Counted from the stretch's first letter, positions 9,573 through 18,645 are shown. The stretch: 64,000 nucleotides of DNA from CBDCVD01 sp965224015 (GCA_965224015.1 OZ245032.1:3224001-3288000), one strand, 5' to 3'. Made by a program: numbers and translations. Notes: a model not told the origin generated them from the sequence alone.

Positions 9573-10243
9573 TTGAGGATCAGCAGGCTTGCGTGGTCTT
9601 GTTCTCCTTCTGGCCCACACCCGTGCCCGCGGGTTCGTCTGACCAATACGCGCGTTCGGCGGGCAAACATGGGTCCTTTCTCTGTTTGCTTTTCCCGTGC
9701 CCTTCGACAGGTGGCTTACCGGGGCCGCAAGCGTGGCGGGAAGGTTTCTTTAAATGCCTGTATGACCCGTTCATCCTGCTCAGGATGCGGTGGTCTCGAC
9801 GACGATTTCGAAAAGCCAAGCACATCCAGAAGCTTGCAAATGGTGCGCTTATGATAGGTGACACCAAAGCGTTCCTTGATAAGCTGTTGCAGATCAATCC
9901 TGCGCCAACCAACCACACCATCACGAGCCAGATCGGGGCCGGCTTCAACAAGGTTCGCCAACTGCCGAAGCTGGCCATCCGTCAGCTTGCGCCGGGGCTT
10001 GCCCTTGAAGCGGTGCTTCAGCCCGTCTGCGCCTTCCTCGTTGAAGCGCATAACCCAATCGCGCGGTGTCTGACGGCTCATGCCGCCAACTCTGGCTGCA
10101 TCTGCTCGGCTCATCCCGTCGTAAGCCGCGGCGATGGCCGGCAAACGGCAGCTTAGGCGATGATGGCCGCAATGACGCGCAAGCTTGCGCAGTTCAACCG
10201 AATGAAAATCCAAGCGCAAATGCAGTGATCTTTCCATGATCAA
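9573..10243 (-). pseudogene. IS630-family transposase remnant
   Basis: The longest frame (9716-10243, 175 residues) matches the N-terminal helix-turn-helix part of IS630 transposases: AAAYDGMSRADAARVGGMSR near residues 38-57, then RDWVMRFNEEGADGL and the second DNA-binding segment with KRTICKLLDVLGFSK. After a frameshift near 9716 a second frame carries a degraded stretch that includes GVGQKENKTT, normally around the first catalytic carboxylate. The rest of the DDE catalytic domain is missing. Not functional. Confidence 0.85.
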
Positions 10244-10410
10244 TCTCTTTCACAATAAAGGAATCACAATCTGCTCGTCGTGGGAACCCGGTTTGTCAAC
10301 AGGACCTGGCCAGCTGTTCGCTTTACAATAAGTAGTATTTTGCTATCATTATCGTGCTAGGGTGTTAGAATTGGACGTGATTAAGCGCATTACCGCCATG
10401 CGGCGGGTCA

Positions 10411-10548
10411 CTATAGCAAAATGCGTTTAGTTGGAATCACGAGCATTCAGCATTGTTTTTGCATTTTGCTATAGATTTCAGGGCATCAGCTTTATAAGTT
10501 TAGCTGTCCCCATAGCAAAATGGGTACACCTAAACGTATGCTGATCTA
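10411..10548. repeat. Repeat B, full copy
   Basis: CTATAGCAAAATGCGTTTAG through TGCATTTTGCTATAG, then ATCAGC, CCCCATAGCAAAATGGGTAC and GCTGATC. It fills most of the gap between the IS630 remnant and the next small gene; 10244-10410 shows no gene. Confidence 0.85.
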
Positions 10549-10577
10549 ACCTCGGTCCGGCAACGCGAGGTCCCAAG

Positions 10578-10874
10578 ATGGATATTAATATTGCAGCAAT
10601 TCTGAACGAGATGAATCTCACCGTATGGACGATATTTCTCGTCCTCTCAATGGCTTGCGGCTGGATTTTGGACGCCGTGTTTGGAGACCGAAGCCCCGGC
10701 ATGGCCATTGCGATACTGATGTGTCTGATCGGATGCTTCCTTGGCTTTGGGGCATTTATTCACTTTAACCTTTTACCGCATCTGCCCTGGGTTCGGTTCC
10801 TAGCCGGTACAACCAGTGGATTGGTCGGCATCATGCTGATCGCGGCTGTCATTCGTCGCGGCGCCAGCGGTTAA
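10578..10874 (+). CDS. Small three-helix membrane protein of unknown function
   Basis: A 98-residue hydrophobic protein with three predicted membrane segments at about 16-36, 42-62 and 70-91. Short loops include GDRSPG. I do not recognise a family with certainty; the size and glycine-rich helices recall GlsB/YeaQ-type small membrane proteins. CGAGGTCC precedes the ATG as a weak ribosome binding site. It sits between repeat B and repeat C copies with no clear operon partner. Confidence 0.6.
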   Translation: MDINIAAILNEMNLTVWTIFLVLSMACGWILDAVFGDRSPGMAIAILMCLIGCFLGFGAFIHFNLLPHLPWVRFLAGTTSGLVGIMLIAAVIRRGASG

Positions 10875-10891
10875 AGATCCCACCCGGCCTA

Positions 10892-10943
10892 GAGCGCGTC
10901 GGATTTGAACAGAATTGATTCTATTCAAACCTGATACGCTCCA
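10892..10943 (+). repeat. Repeat C copy
   Basis: AGAGCGCGTCGGATTTGAAC, AGAATTGATTCT and CCTGATACGCTCC form an imperfect palindrome. It replaces the 5' part of the following lipase gene. Confidence 0.75.
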
Positions 10944-10945
10944 GC

Positions 10946-11335
10946 GCCCAACAACGCCTCGTCGACCAATACGTAAGACAGGTCAGAGAAGAGGCACGCC
11001 GACGCGGCTATTCGGTCCAACGCACCGTCTACACCGGCCATTCCCTGGGCGGCTTCCTGTCTCAATATGCCCTTTCCAAAGACACTAACACACGCAGCAG
11101 AGCCATTACGTTCAACTCCCCCGGCTCATATGGCCCGCGGGATAACCGGGCGACTTATGTCTACACCGATCCCAAGTACTGGGGCCAGGCTGGCGGGACC
11201 GCACACAACAGAGGCTACTGGGTGAGCGAGAATGTTTACTTTGTGCTTGATGACAATGCGGATGGGTATCGAGACCTCACAGGTGGCCACGGTATTGATC
11301 CGCTAATAAAAGCGCTGGAGCTACCGACTTTGTGA
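10946..11335 (+). pseudogene. 5'-truncated lipase (alpha/beta hydrolase) remnant
   Basis: An open frame without a start codon runs from about 10946 to the TGA at 11333-11335. It encodes about 129 residues that include YTGHSLGGFLSQYAL, the GxSxG nucleophile elbow of lipase class 3-like enzymes, and ITFNSPGSYGP downstream. The catalytic His may be in GGHGIDPL close to the C-terminus. The part before the elbow is missing and the frame begins at repeat C. It is followed 19 bases later by an AT-rich Sel1-like gene. Lipases next to Sel1-repeat proteins are a known type VI secretion effector and immunity arrangement (Tle/Tli5); the application here is inference. Confidence 0.75.
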
Positions 11336-11354
11336 ATGCTATAAAGGAACAAAA

Positions 11355-12398
11355 ATGAACGACAAAAGAAAATTCTTTAACCGCATAATATGCTTGGGAG
11401 TGGGATTTTTTCTTGCTATTAACTTTATCAAGAGCAGTAAATCATCATCCAGGGTTACTAAATTTGAAATTGATAATGCCTGTAACAGGATAAATAGTAT
11501 GACCAAAGAATTTGAAAATCATGATGAACGCGCCAAAGTTGCTCTATTTAGGTATATTTACGCCATAGGAGAAAAAAACTGGTCAACAAATACAGATAGT
11601 GAATGGAACCAATTCTTTGGTTGCATAAAAAAATTTGCTGATGAGGGTTTTGGTTTGGCGCAATATTTGGTTAGCCGCATATATGCAGATATTAACAGAG
11701 ATCTATATGATAAAGAAAAGCATATGCATTACTTAATTAGATCTGCTGAAAATGGAGTTTTAAATGCACATCTCGATATAAGTCTTATGTATGATGAAGA
11801 AAAAGATTTGAAAGAACTCGAGATTATTGAAAATAAATTGAATAAATACAATATATCAATTGTAAGTATACGATTGGGGAATTATTTTTTCTTTAGCGAT
11901 AATATAGATAAAGAAATTAGGTTAAAGAATTCATTAAAATATTATAGAAATTCTATAATTTCAGGATTTAACTTACCTATTCGCTATTACATTTTGCTTC
12001 TAAATATATATGTACACAGTGACACGAAGGGATATTTTCTTGAAGTGAGAAATTTTTGTGAACGTATAAAATCTTTAAGCAAATTTAATTGCTTGAAAAG
12101 AATTGCGATATCAGATGATGATAAAGTATATAATAACCTAATAGGATTAGTCACAGATAATTACAATAAAACCATAAGGAACAATAAAATATGTAATATT
12201 AATAATTTACACGGAATGGAATGTTTATTTGAAATAAATTTACGAAAAATTATGTGCAATTTTCTATACGAAACAAATAACAATGAAGTTATTTCTATCG
12301 AATTTATAGATGATTTAGATAGAGATAAACCTTGCGGATTGAATTATTCTTTCTCAAGACAATATAATTTAGGATTGAAGAAATTTTATGAACAGTGA
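11355..12398 (+). CDS. Membrane-anchored Sel1/TPR-like repeat protein, possible immunity protein
   Basis: A 347-residue protein with an N-terminal hydrophobic segment (about residues 11-24) that would act as signal or anchor. A Sel1-like pair follows near residues 90-155, with ADEGFGLAQYLVSRIYA and SAENGVLNAHLDISLMYDE. The rest is Lys-, Asn- and Ile-rich and probably alpha-helical. The gene is much more AT-rich than all neighbours, so recent transfer is likely. AAAGGAAC lies before the ATG. Its position just after a lipase remnant fits a lipase-inhibiting immunity protein, as in Tli5, but no direct evidence exists. It appears intact. Confidence 0.65.
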   Translation: MNDKRKFFNRIICLGVGFFLAINFIKSSKSSSRVTKFEIDNACNRINSMTKEFENHDERAKVALFRYIYAIGEKNWSTNTDSEWNQFFGCIKKFADEGFGLAQYLVSRIYADINRDLYDKEKHMHYLIRSAENGVLNAHLDISLMYDEEKDLKELEIIENKLNKYNISIVSIRLGNYFFFSDNIDKEIRLKNSLKYYRNSIISGFNLPIRYYILLLNIYVHSDTKGYFLEVRNFCERIKSLSKFNCLKRIAISDDDKVYNNLIGLVTDNYNKTIRNNKICNINNLHGMECLFEINLRKIMCNFLYETNNNEVISIEFIDDLDRDKPCGLNYSFSRQYNLGLKKFYEQ

Positions 12399-12466
12399 TA
12401 TGTATTAAGCGGTTTGAATTCCATGTAGATGTTGTAATGGTATGTTGAAAAAGGAGGAAATACGAA

Positions 12467-13255
12467 ATGGGTGGACATAACTTTGGGTCACGAAATCGTG
12501 GTAAGAGTGGGGGTAGTAGGGCTAGAGGATTAGGCATGCCTGATATTATAGATCACGAGGGAATGCTGGTACGCCTGATAGAAAATGCTGATCATATAGT
12601 TGAAGACCCCGTCATGCGTCGAAGATTAATTGAGCATTGGAAGGATATGCTCAAGGATATTAGAACAACAGCTGCCGCTGAGGAGGGGAGAATTCAAAGT
12701 GGGCGAATTGCAACAATGGAAATTTATTACGAGAGTTATAGAAAGGCGATGCTAGATGAGTACGGTAAGCATTTCAGTGAATCCGAGTTAAAAAAAGTCT
12801 ATGAGAAAAGTTATCAGGAAGCATTGAAGAGCGAGGCCCCAAACGCTTTACGTGTGATGAATTTCGATCTGCTTGGCGATATTATTATTAGGCAATTGGA
12901 ACATATGGTGCGGCGGCGCGAGATCGAGGCTATCCGCCAGATTACGCGAGAGCGTGATCGGTACCGCCAGCAGCAACAGAGGGAGGCCGCGGAAAGAAGG
13001 CGCCAACAGGGTAGCGGCAGTTCGCACAGGGAAGCGGCACAAGAGCGCGAGCGCGCGGCCGCGCAAAGAAGGCGCCTTCAGGCGATAACATTAATGATGG
13101 GGGCGAGGGCTATGATGGTAATGATAGCTATGAGGGGACGGAGCCGGAGGGCTTTTAAGGGTGGGTCCAGGCTGAGGGTGAGGGTGAGGGTAGTACGAGA
13201 TCCGGCGGCCCGTTTATGCGGGGCTCTCACCGATCATCTGACGCAGGCGCTTTAA
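12467..13255 (+). CDS. Hypothetical Arg/Gln-rich coiled-coil protein, C-terminus probably altered
   Basis: The 262-residue frame starts after a very good ribosome binding site (AAGGAGG, 10 bases before ATG). Residues 1-22 are Gly/Arg/Ser-rich, 23-150 are mixed helical, and about 150-205 form a long Arg/Gln/Glu coiled coil (ERDRYRQQQQREAAERRR). From about residue 206 the composition changes to Met/Arg-rich low complexity with GGGTGAGGGTGA-type DNA, and the frame runs into sequence belonging to an opposite-strand fragment. The real C-terminus may have been lost by rearrangement. I do not recognise the family. It follows the Sel1-like gene in the same direction and is AT-rich at its start. Confidence 0.6.
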   Translation: MGGHNFGSRNRGKSGGSRARGLGMPDIIDHEGMLVRLIENADHIVEDPVMRRRLIEHWKDMLKDIRTTAAAEEGRIQSGRIATMEIYYESYRKAMLDEYGKHFSESELKKVYEKSYQEALKSEAPNALRVMNFDLLGDIIIRQLEHMVRRREIEAIRQITRERDRYRQQQQREAAERRRQQGSGSSHREAAQERERAAAQRRRLQAITLMMGARAMMVMIAMRGRSRRAFKGGSRLRVRVRVVRDPAARLCGALTDHLTQAL

Positions 13256-13365
13256 GGCCTCAAGGCCAAGGCGCAACGCCAGCGTGCCCCGCTGCCGTTC
13301 ACGACCCGAACATTCAGTCACGGCGCGGCGGTAATACTCCTGTCCTAAATGTACGAGGTCAAGTA
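13214..13365 (-). pseudogene. Unidentified C-terminal gene fragment
   Basis: On the minus strand about 50 residues ending MIGESPA show protein-like composition: LLDLVHLGQEYYRRAV, then LALRLGLEALKRLRQ. Upstream of about 13365 the frame becomes antisense to an IS5 transposase remnant, so only the C-terminal end of the gene remains. The family is not recognised. Confidence 0.4.
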
Positions 13366-13366
13366 G

Positions 13367-14059
13367 TTGAAAGGCTCTGGCTATCTGGCGATGAGTGGCC
13401 AGATCGTGGACGCGACACGGATATCGGCTCCACGCCAACGCAACAATGAAGACGAGAAGGCCGCGATCAAACAGGGCAAGTCGGCTGATGAGATATGGCC
13501 GGACAAACCGACCAAAGCCGCCCAGAAGGACACCGATGCGAGATGGACGGTGAAGTTCTCCAAGGCGAAGACCAAGAAAGACGGTAGCAAACACGCAACC
13601 GACATCGCCATCCCAACCTTTGGCTACAAGAACCACATCGTCGTAGACCGCCGTTTCGGCTTCATTCGCAACTTCGCGGTCACTGACGCTGCCAGACATG
13701 ATGGCAAGGTGTTGAGACAGATCGTGACGCGAGATAATACCGCCTCCGGTGTCTGGGCCGATACGGCTTACCGCTCCAAAGCCAACGAGAAATGGCTGGG
13801 GAAGATGGGCCGGACTTCGCATGTCCATCACAAGAAGCCCAAGGGGCGGCCCATGCCCGCAAACATTGCCAAGGGCAATGCCACCAAATCTAAAACCAGA
13901 GCCCGGGTTGAGCATGTCTTTGCTGAGCAGAAATCGAAGATGGGACTGTGCATCTGCACCATTGGCATCAAACGGGCGCAAACCAAGATTACACTTGCCA
14001 ATCTCGCCTACAACATGAAGCGTCTGATCTTGCATCAGCGACAAACGGCAATGGCATAG
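13367..14059 (+). pseudogene. IS5-family transposase, N-terminally truncated
   Basis: The 230-residue frame starts within the transposase core at GYLAMSGQIVDATRISAPRQ, where the Asp is the first DDE residue. WADTAYRS supplies the second Asp and RARVEHVFAEQ the Glu. The C-terminus TLANLAYNMKRLI is normal for the family. The N-terminal approximately 100-120 residues are missing because the left side is joined to another gene fragment near 13365. A related remnant lies at 17411-17812. The region 14060-14317 has no gene and probably includes the insertion sequence end. Confidence 0.85.
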
Positions 14060-14317
14060 CTGCGCCTGAAGTCCGAAAATCCCACTCATATAGTCCCAAT
14101 AGCCTCACCAGGCCAAAAATGGCCACCGAAGAGGCCCTGCCAAACCGCCAATATCATCTCAGGCGATGCAATAACGCCCAATAACCCTAGTTGATGGGGG
14201 TGTCCAGATGTTTCCTAGTGGCCAAGGCATTGAATTTGCAACAAGCGATTGGGCCCGAGACGAGCGCGGATCCTTGTCGAGCGATTATCACAACGAGATC
14301 GCTCCGGTGTCCATCCT

Positions 14318-14695
14318 CTAAATGCAGATGAGCCAAATTTGATCAGTTTTAAGCATCCCCGCAGCGGGGGTTCGGGGCATGGGGGAGACACCTGTTGCCG
14401 CGAGTTCGGTATCGGACAGCGTGGACAGATCGCCGCTGCTTGGGGTGGGGCAAGTCATCTCGGCCTCCATCCCGGACGCGGCTGCGTGCAGCAATGCCGA
14501 AAGCGCGAGCCAGGGCGATGCCGCCGCATCTGCGGCGCGGTATTCATAGTGAAACTGCCGCACCATTCGCACCGGATCAGTGCTGCTGACTGGGCAAATC
14601 CGTAACCCGGCCTCGCGGTCTTGAACGGCCATATTGGCAAACGCCGCGCTCCAGCGATGCGGTTGCAGACGGATGAAACTAACAGCCGAAGGCGC
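14318..14695 (-). pseudogene. C-terminal fragment of a glutamine synthetase-family enzyme
   Basis: The minus-strand frame contains SFIRLQPHRWSAAFANMAVQ, DREAGLRICPVSSTDP and FHYEYRAADAAASPWLALSA. These match the C-terminal part of glutamine synthetase-like ligases, including the conserved Arg and Glu segments around the ATP and glutamate sites. Upstream of about 14695 the frame enters repeats B and A and the N-terminal two thirds are absent. The final residues differ from the usual family end, so a frameshift is possible. Confidence 0.75.
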
Positions 14696-14699
14696 GGTT

Positions 14700-14736
14700 A
14701 GATCAGCATGGGGTTGGCTTATACCCATTTTGCCCT
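14700..14736. repeat. Repeat B, partial
   Basis: AGATCAGCATGGGGTTGGCT then ACCCATTTTGCCC, the outer arm of family B. It joins the glutamine synthetase fragment to repeat A. Confidence 0.65.
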
Positions 14737-14740
14737 TGGT

Positions 14741-14948
14741 AATACCAGCGGTATGGGCTTTATGGACACGCCGGCTGGTGTACTGCCTTGATAACACAAC
14801 GCTTTGACGCTAAGGCATGAGTCATTGGCAAGGGCCCTTGGTATAAGCCAGCGGTACGGGCTTTATAGACACGCCGACTGGTGTACGGCCTTGAGAACAT
14901 ACCTCTTTGACGCTAATCCATGAGTCCTTGTCAAAGCCCCTTGGTATT
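14741..14948 (+). repeat. Two tandem copies of repeat A
   Basis: Two family A elements follow each other head to tail (about 14741-14845 and 14845-14948). Each runs from ACCAGCGGTA(T/C)GGGCTTTAT through CGCCG(A/G)CTGGTGTAC to CCCTTGGTAT. They fill the gap before the MFS transporter gene. Confidence 0.9.
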
Positions 14949-15008
14949 AAGGCCCATCTTGTCGCAAAATCGCTCCGTCAGAATGATTCACTTAAGAACT
15001 GAAATGCT

Positions 15009-16274
15009 CTAACCTTCAGAATCGGACTGGCGGCGCGCCGTGACGGCCAGTTTATTGACATAGGGTATAGCCAATACGCTAAAAAGAAAAATGCCTGCGC
15101 CGGCACCGAAAAGCAGGGTTTCAACCCCAAATACCATGAGCAAAAGTGCAAAGGTGATACCGGATATAATATCAGCCAGATAATATGGTACGACTGAGAA
15201 AGAGAGCCCTTGAGCTCGGTGCGCTTGCGGCAATTCCATCCTCAGCACATAACCTGATGATACCTGCGAAACTGCCAATCCCACATACATTATCGAAAGT
15301 GTGACGATGTTGAGGAAAGTCCCTTCAACGATCGCAAACAGCATTATACCCAAACCGCTGATCCCTGCCCCCGCGACAAAGGATCGGTTCGAGTAACTCT
15401 TTTTCCACCCAAGGGCATAGAGTGTGGTCATGCTGACCACATCCATGATAATGATGGCGATCAGATAGAGGCGCCGAGATGCATCGTCTTCAATTCCGAA
15501 CTTAAAAAGCGCGCCAGAGGCCATTGGCCAGAAAATGAAGAAAGTTTTCAAAAAAGAAAACACAAATAGAAAAAGAAGGGCCTCTCGTTCACGACAAATG
15601 TAGAGGAATGCGCGGAAACGCCCCCGGAAAAACACCAGAGCTTCGCCAATACCCGAAAAACTTTGGCGTTGATTCTGGTCGGTGTAACCTATCGTACGAA
15701 ATATCAGAAATGCGGCCATTAAAAGAACCGCGTAGATGACGAAAAGAAATGAGTTACTACTCACAAATATCGAAAGAATTAATGAGGCAGCCATCGACGC
15801 CGCCGTAAAGGTAATGCTTCTTCGGCTAATCCATCGTGTAAGGTTTCTGGTGCCACACAAATCGAAGAATATTATATTATTTGCCGCCTTATGTAGCGCG
15901 GACGAGAACTCATGCAGCAGGATGAAAGCGAAAAGCAGATAAACGGAGACAATGCCAACTTCATAAAGAAGGTAAAATACTACCGAAATAGCGGTGAAAG
16001 CCAGCAAATGGAATACGGCGAAGAAACGCCGCGAGTATGCATCAACCACAATTCCTGAAAACAGCCCAAGCGAAATAAATGCCAAAGCCGAGAAAGAGCC
16101 GACAAGCGAGACGACCGAGCGAGAATGAGACAGTTCAAAGGCCACGAATTTGAAGGCATTTCCAATGAACAGCTCTGCCATCAGTGATAGGAAAAGATAG
16201 ACGAGAAACACCGTCGTCCGCTGAGATTCACCCGCCGACGCAAAAGTCAGTGACATAAATCGTAGTGAACCCAT
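15009..16274 (-). CDS. MFS transporter
   Basis: A 421-residue protein with about 12 membrane helices, typical of the major facilitator superfamily. The segment GLFSGIVVDAYSRRFF near residues 71-86 matches the cytoplasmic motif between helices 2 and 3. The substrate is unknown; the general look is that of a drug or small-molecule exporter. The ATG at 16274 lies at the junction with a pheT fragment, and an internal Met at 16256 (MSLTFASAGESQR) is an equally plausible start. No strong ribosome binding site is visible for either. It could be expressed by read-through from the fragment's former promoter. Confidence 0.85.
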   Translation of the reverse strand: MGSLRFMSLTFASAGESQRTTVFLVYLFLSLMAELFIGNAFKFVAFELSHSRSVVSLVGSFSALAFISLGLFSGIVVDAYSRRFFAVFHLLAFTAISVVFYLLYEVGIVSVYLLFAFILLHEFSSALHKAANNIIFFDLCGTRNLTRWISRRSITFTAASMAASLILSIFVSSNSFLFVIYAVLLMAAFLIFRTIGYTDQNQRQSFSGIGEALVFFRGRFRAFLYICREREALLFLFVFSFLKTFFIFWPMASGALFKFGIEDDASRRLYLIAIIIMDVVSMTTLYALGWKKSYSNRSFVAGAGISGLGIMLFAIVEGTFLNIVTLSIMYVGLAVSQVSSGYVLRMELPQAHRAQGLSFSVVPYYLADIISGITFALLLMVFGVETLLFGAGAGIFLFSVLAIPYVNKLAVTARRQSDSEG

Positions 16275-16296
16275 TTATAAATCTCGTAGGCGAGCC

Positions 16297-16749
16297 GCTC
16301 ATATCAAGCGCCTGAACAATGCCAGGATGCACCTCGCCGAAAGCGCCTAAACGCCGTTGTGGCCCCAGCTGAATAACCCCTGAGCGGCCAGGATGAAACC
16401 ACGATGGAGCGCCTTTGATAATCTGTACCTTGCGAGCATACAGGCCCGTTGCTTCTATAAGGCTCAAGGCATCTGCCTTGACATCGAAAACATCGACCGC
16501 GCGCGTGCCACCGCGCCAGTGGCGACCGCCACCGCCTAAACGCTGGGTGCTGCCGCGCACGCCGCCAGCGCAAGTCTTCTGCCCCTCAGGCGTGTTATCG
16601 CTAAATACCTGACCCACTTCAAAAAGTGCGATATCGCTATAACCGCGATCATGATTACGTCTTGCTGCATGCAAAAGACCAGGTGGCAGCGAGGGACGCA
16701 TATGAGACATTTGCTCGGCAATCGGATTAGCAAGGCGTTGGGTGGTTGA
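16297..16749 (-). pseudogene. pheT: Fragment of phenylalanyl-tRNA synthetase beta subunit (pheT)
   Basis: The minus-strand frame carries LANPIAEQMSHMRPSLPPGL, then FEVGQVFSDNTPEGQKTCAGG and WFHPGRSGVIQLGP. These belong to the C-terminal core of the PheT beta chain. The N-terminal tRNA-binding, B3/B4 and B5 domains and the C-terminal anticodon-binding domain are absent. Because pheT is essential, an intact copy must exist elsewhere, so this is a duplicated or transferred remnant. On its 3' side it is joined near 16297 to the MFS gene. Confidence 0.85.
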
Positions 16750-16869
16750 GCGGACCTTCGCCTGGCTGGGGCGTTGCAGAAGGTTTGCAAAGGACTGGGA
16801 AAAGTCCCTATCCTCATCCCATGCTTGGCTTACAATCGCCGCCATCAGGCAACAATCAAGATTTGTTGC

Positions 16870-16966
16870 AAGGGCAATAAAATCAATAACTTAATTTTGT
16901 GTCAGACTCTAAGACACAAGGCGAGAACGCGAAATATAAAGTTATTGGCTTGATCTTATTGCTATT
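16870..16966. other. AT-rich imperfect inverted repeat
   Basis: TTGTGTC (16897-16903) and GACACAA (16913-16919) form an inner hairpin. AATAAAATCAATAACTT and AAGTTATTGGCTTGATCTTATT on either side form an outer imperfect stem. It may be an operator or terminator-like structure upstream of the pheT fragment. 16967-17225 shows no gene. Confidence 0.5.
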
Positions 16967-17225
16967 TCAATTTTAGTACTTGGTCGCAATCTACGCCTGA
17001 ATTAATCGGTGCCGCTAATGCTAAATTATTCATGCTATTTTGTCAACGTCGTGGCGGGGTCAGATAAATTCCCCAGACTGTGTGAAAACGCTGTTTGATT
17101 TTGGGATTTTGCTGGATTTCACGTTTGGCGCTGAAAACTTGTCTTGATTGGCTTTGTTGGCCTGGAGAGGCGGTTTTTTTAGCTTCGGGGGAGGCATTTA
17201 GCGGTTTTGGCGTCACAATGGCGGT

Positions 17226-17406
17226 TCATGACCCGGCAGCGGCGATGAGGGCCGGGATGCCAACGAGGGTGATGGCGCGGCGGATATTGTAGGCGAGGGC
17301 TGTTGGTCTGAACTCAGCCCGGACGTTTTCCAGGCGTCGCATGAGGAAGGCGCCCTGATACATCCATTGCTTGATGCTGCCGAAAGGGTGCTCGGCGGTT
17401 TCGCGA
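17226..17406 (-). pseudogene. C-terminal fragment of an IS5/IS1182-type transposase
   Basis: The minus-strand frame without a start codon reads TAEHPFGSIKQWMYQGAF, then LENVRAEFRPTALAYNIRRA, and stops at 17226. This is the usual C-terminal end of IS1182-like DDE transposases; the EHPFG glutamate is the third catalytic residue. Only about 60 residues remain. It is fused head-on to a different transposase fragment on the plus strand at about 17407. Confidence 0.75.
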
Positions 17407-17410
17407 GGCC

Positions 17411-17812
17411 TTGACGAAGGCCGATGCGATCAAGGTGTTGTTTGATCGCTTTGACGCGCACCTAAAGGACAATGGCTACCTGGCCATGAGTGGTCAGATC
17501 GTGGACGCGACCATTGTCCAGGCACCACGCCAGCGCATGAGCCATGAGGAAAAGGAGATCGTCAAGGCTGGCGATATTCCCAAGGCCTGGCGCAATAGGC
17601 CGCGCAAACTGGCGCAAAAGGATCGCGATGCCCGCCGGATGGTCAAGTATACCAAGGCGAAAACCAATCCCTCCCGTCCCGATTTGAAGCCCGTTGATCT
17701 GGCTATTCCCGTGTTTGGCTACAAGGATCACATTTCGATTGATCGGGCACACGGTTTTGTCCGTAAGTATAAAGCGACCGACGCTTCTCGTTATGACGGG
17801 CATGAGCTATAG
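17411..17812 (+). pseudogene. IS5-family transposase central fragment
   Basis: The 133-residue frame includes GYLAMSGQIVDATIVQAPRQ with the first catalytic Asp, and FGYKDHISIDRAHGFVRKYK. It is clearly related to the remnant at 13367-14059. It ends where repeat B begins (GAGCTATAGCAAAATGCG at about 17805), so the second half of the DDE domain is missing. The 5' side is fused to an opposite-strand transposase fragment. Confidence 0.85.
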
Positions 17813-17947
17813 CAAAATGCGTTTAATGGGATTGATGGGCACTCCCGTATTCGTCTCGCATTTTGCTATAGGGTTAGAGGGCGATCAGCTCTATGGGTTT
17901 AGTTGTCCCCATAGCAAAATGGGTACACCTAAACCCATGCTGATCTA
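17808..17947. repeat. Repeat B, full copy, followed by repeat C start
   Basis: CTATAGCAAAATGCGTTTAA to CGCATTTTGCTATAG, then GATCAGC, CCCCATAGCAAAATGGGTAC and GCTGATC. The following bases (17945-17968) begin repeat C with AGAGCGTGTCAGGTTTTAAT. Confidence 0.85.
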
Positions 17948-17961
17948 GAGCGTGTCAGGTT

Positions 17962-18645
17962 TTAATAGGCGTAGCGCACACCAAATTCCGTGTAGTTCTG
18001 CGTGATCAGCATGTCGGCGTCGCGGCTTTCGCCTATGACGAGCTCAGCGTTTGGAAGGTCACTGCCTTTTGCCCTCAACACGGCAGCTTCCACGTCCAAG
18101 CCGTGCTTTAGCCATCGCTGTTTAAGGCGATCGAGAATGGCCTCTCTTGAAGGGCAAACAAAGACTGTCGCCGCGAACTCTCGCGCCAGGCTGTCCCATG
18201 GTTTGGAATTCAGCAGAAGGTAATTTCCCTCCACGACAACTATAGGTGTTTCGGGATGGATCACGATGGATTGAGCGATTGACAGATCCATCTGCCGGTC
18301 GAACCTCGGATGATAGGTTTCTCGCGTCGCGGCCTTCAGCCTCTTGACGGCGTCACAAAACCCTCGCGCATCAAATGTCTCCGGCGCGCCTTTCCTGGTC
18401 AGGAGACCACGGGATTCGAGAATCCGATTGTCCAAATGATAGCCGTCCATGGGCAACAGAGCGGCCATCGGGAATGCCGTTGTGTTGTCACCGTTGAGAC
18501 GCTGCACGACACTTTCCGCAAGCGTCGACTTGCCGGATGCGGGCGGACCGGCAACGCCAATGATGGTGCGCTGATCTGCCTGCATTCTGCTGTGCACAAG
18601 GTCGCAGACACTTTCTACATCCTGTTCAAGCGTTGAAGCCATCAT
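17962..18645 (-). CDS. frcK: FrcK-like fructose-transport-associated kinase (P-loop)
   Basis: About 227 residues with a Walker A motif GVAGPPASGKST near the N-terminus, an FPMAALLPMDGYHLDN segment, and a VVVEGNYLLL segment. These are typical of uridine kinase/phosphoribulokinase-like P-loop proteins. In rhizobia the frcBCAK operon carries such a kinase, and this gene is last in the same order. It probably phosphorylates a sugar or nucleoside; the real substrate is not shown. The start at 18645 overlaps the frcA stop as ATGA; the longer open frame to 18735 would lie inside frcA. Confidence 0.8.
   Translation of the reverse strand: MMASTLEQDVESVCDLVHSRMQADQRTIIGVAGPPASGKSTLAESVVQRLNGDNTTAFPMAALLPMDGYHLDNRILESRGLLTRKGAPETFDARGFCDAVKRLKAATRETYHPRFDRQMDLSIAQSIVIHPETPIVVVEGNYLLLNSKPWDSLAREFAATVFVCPSREAILDRLKQRWLKHGLDVEAAVLRAKGSDLPNAELVIGESRDADMLITQNYTEFGVRYAY

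Noticed and set aside
9593..10156. 187-codon plus-strand open frame
   Set aside because: Antisense to the IS630 transposase remnant.
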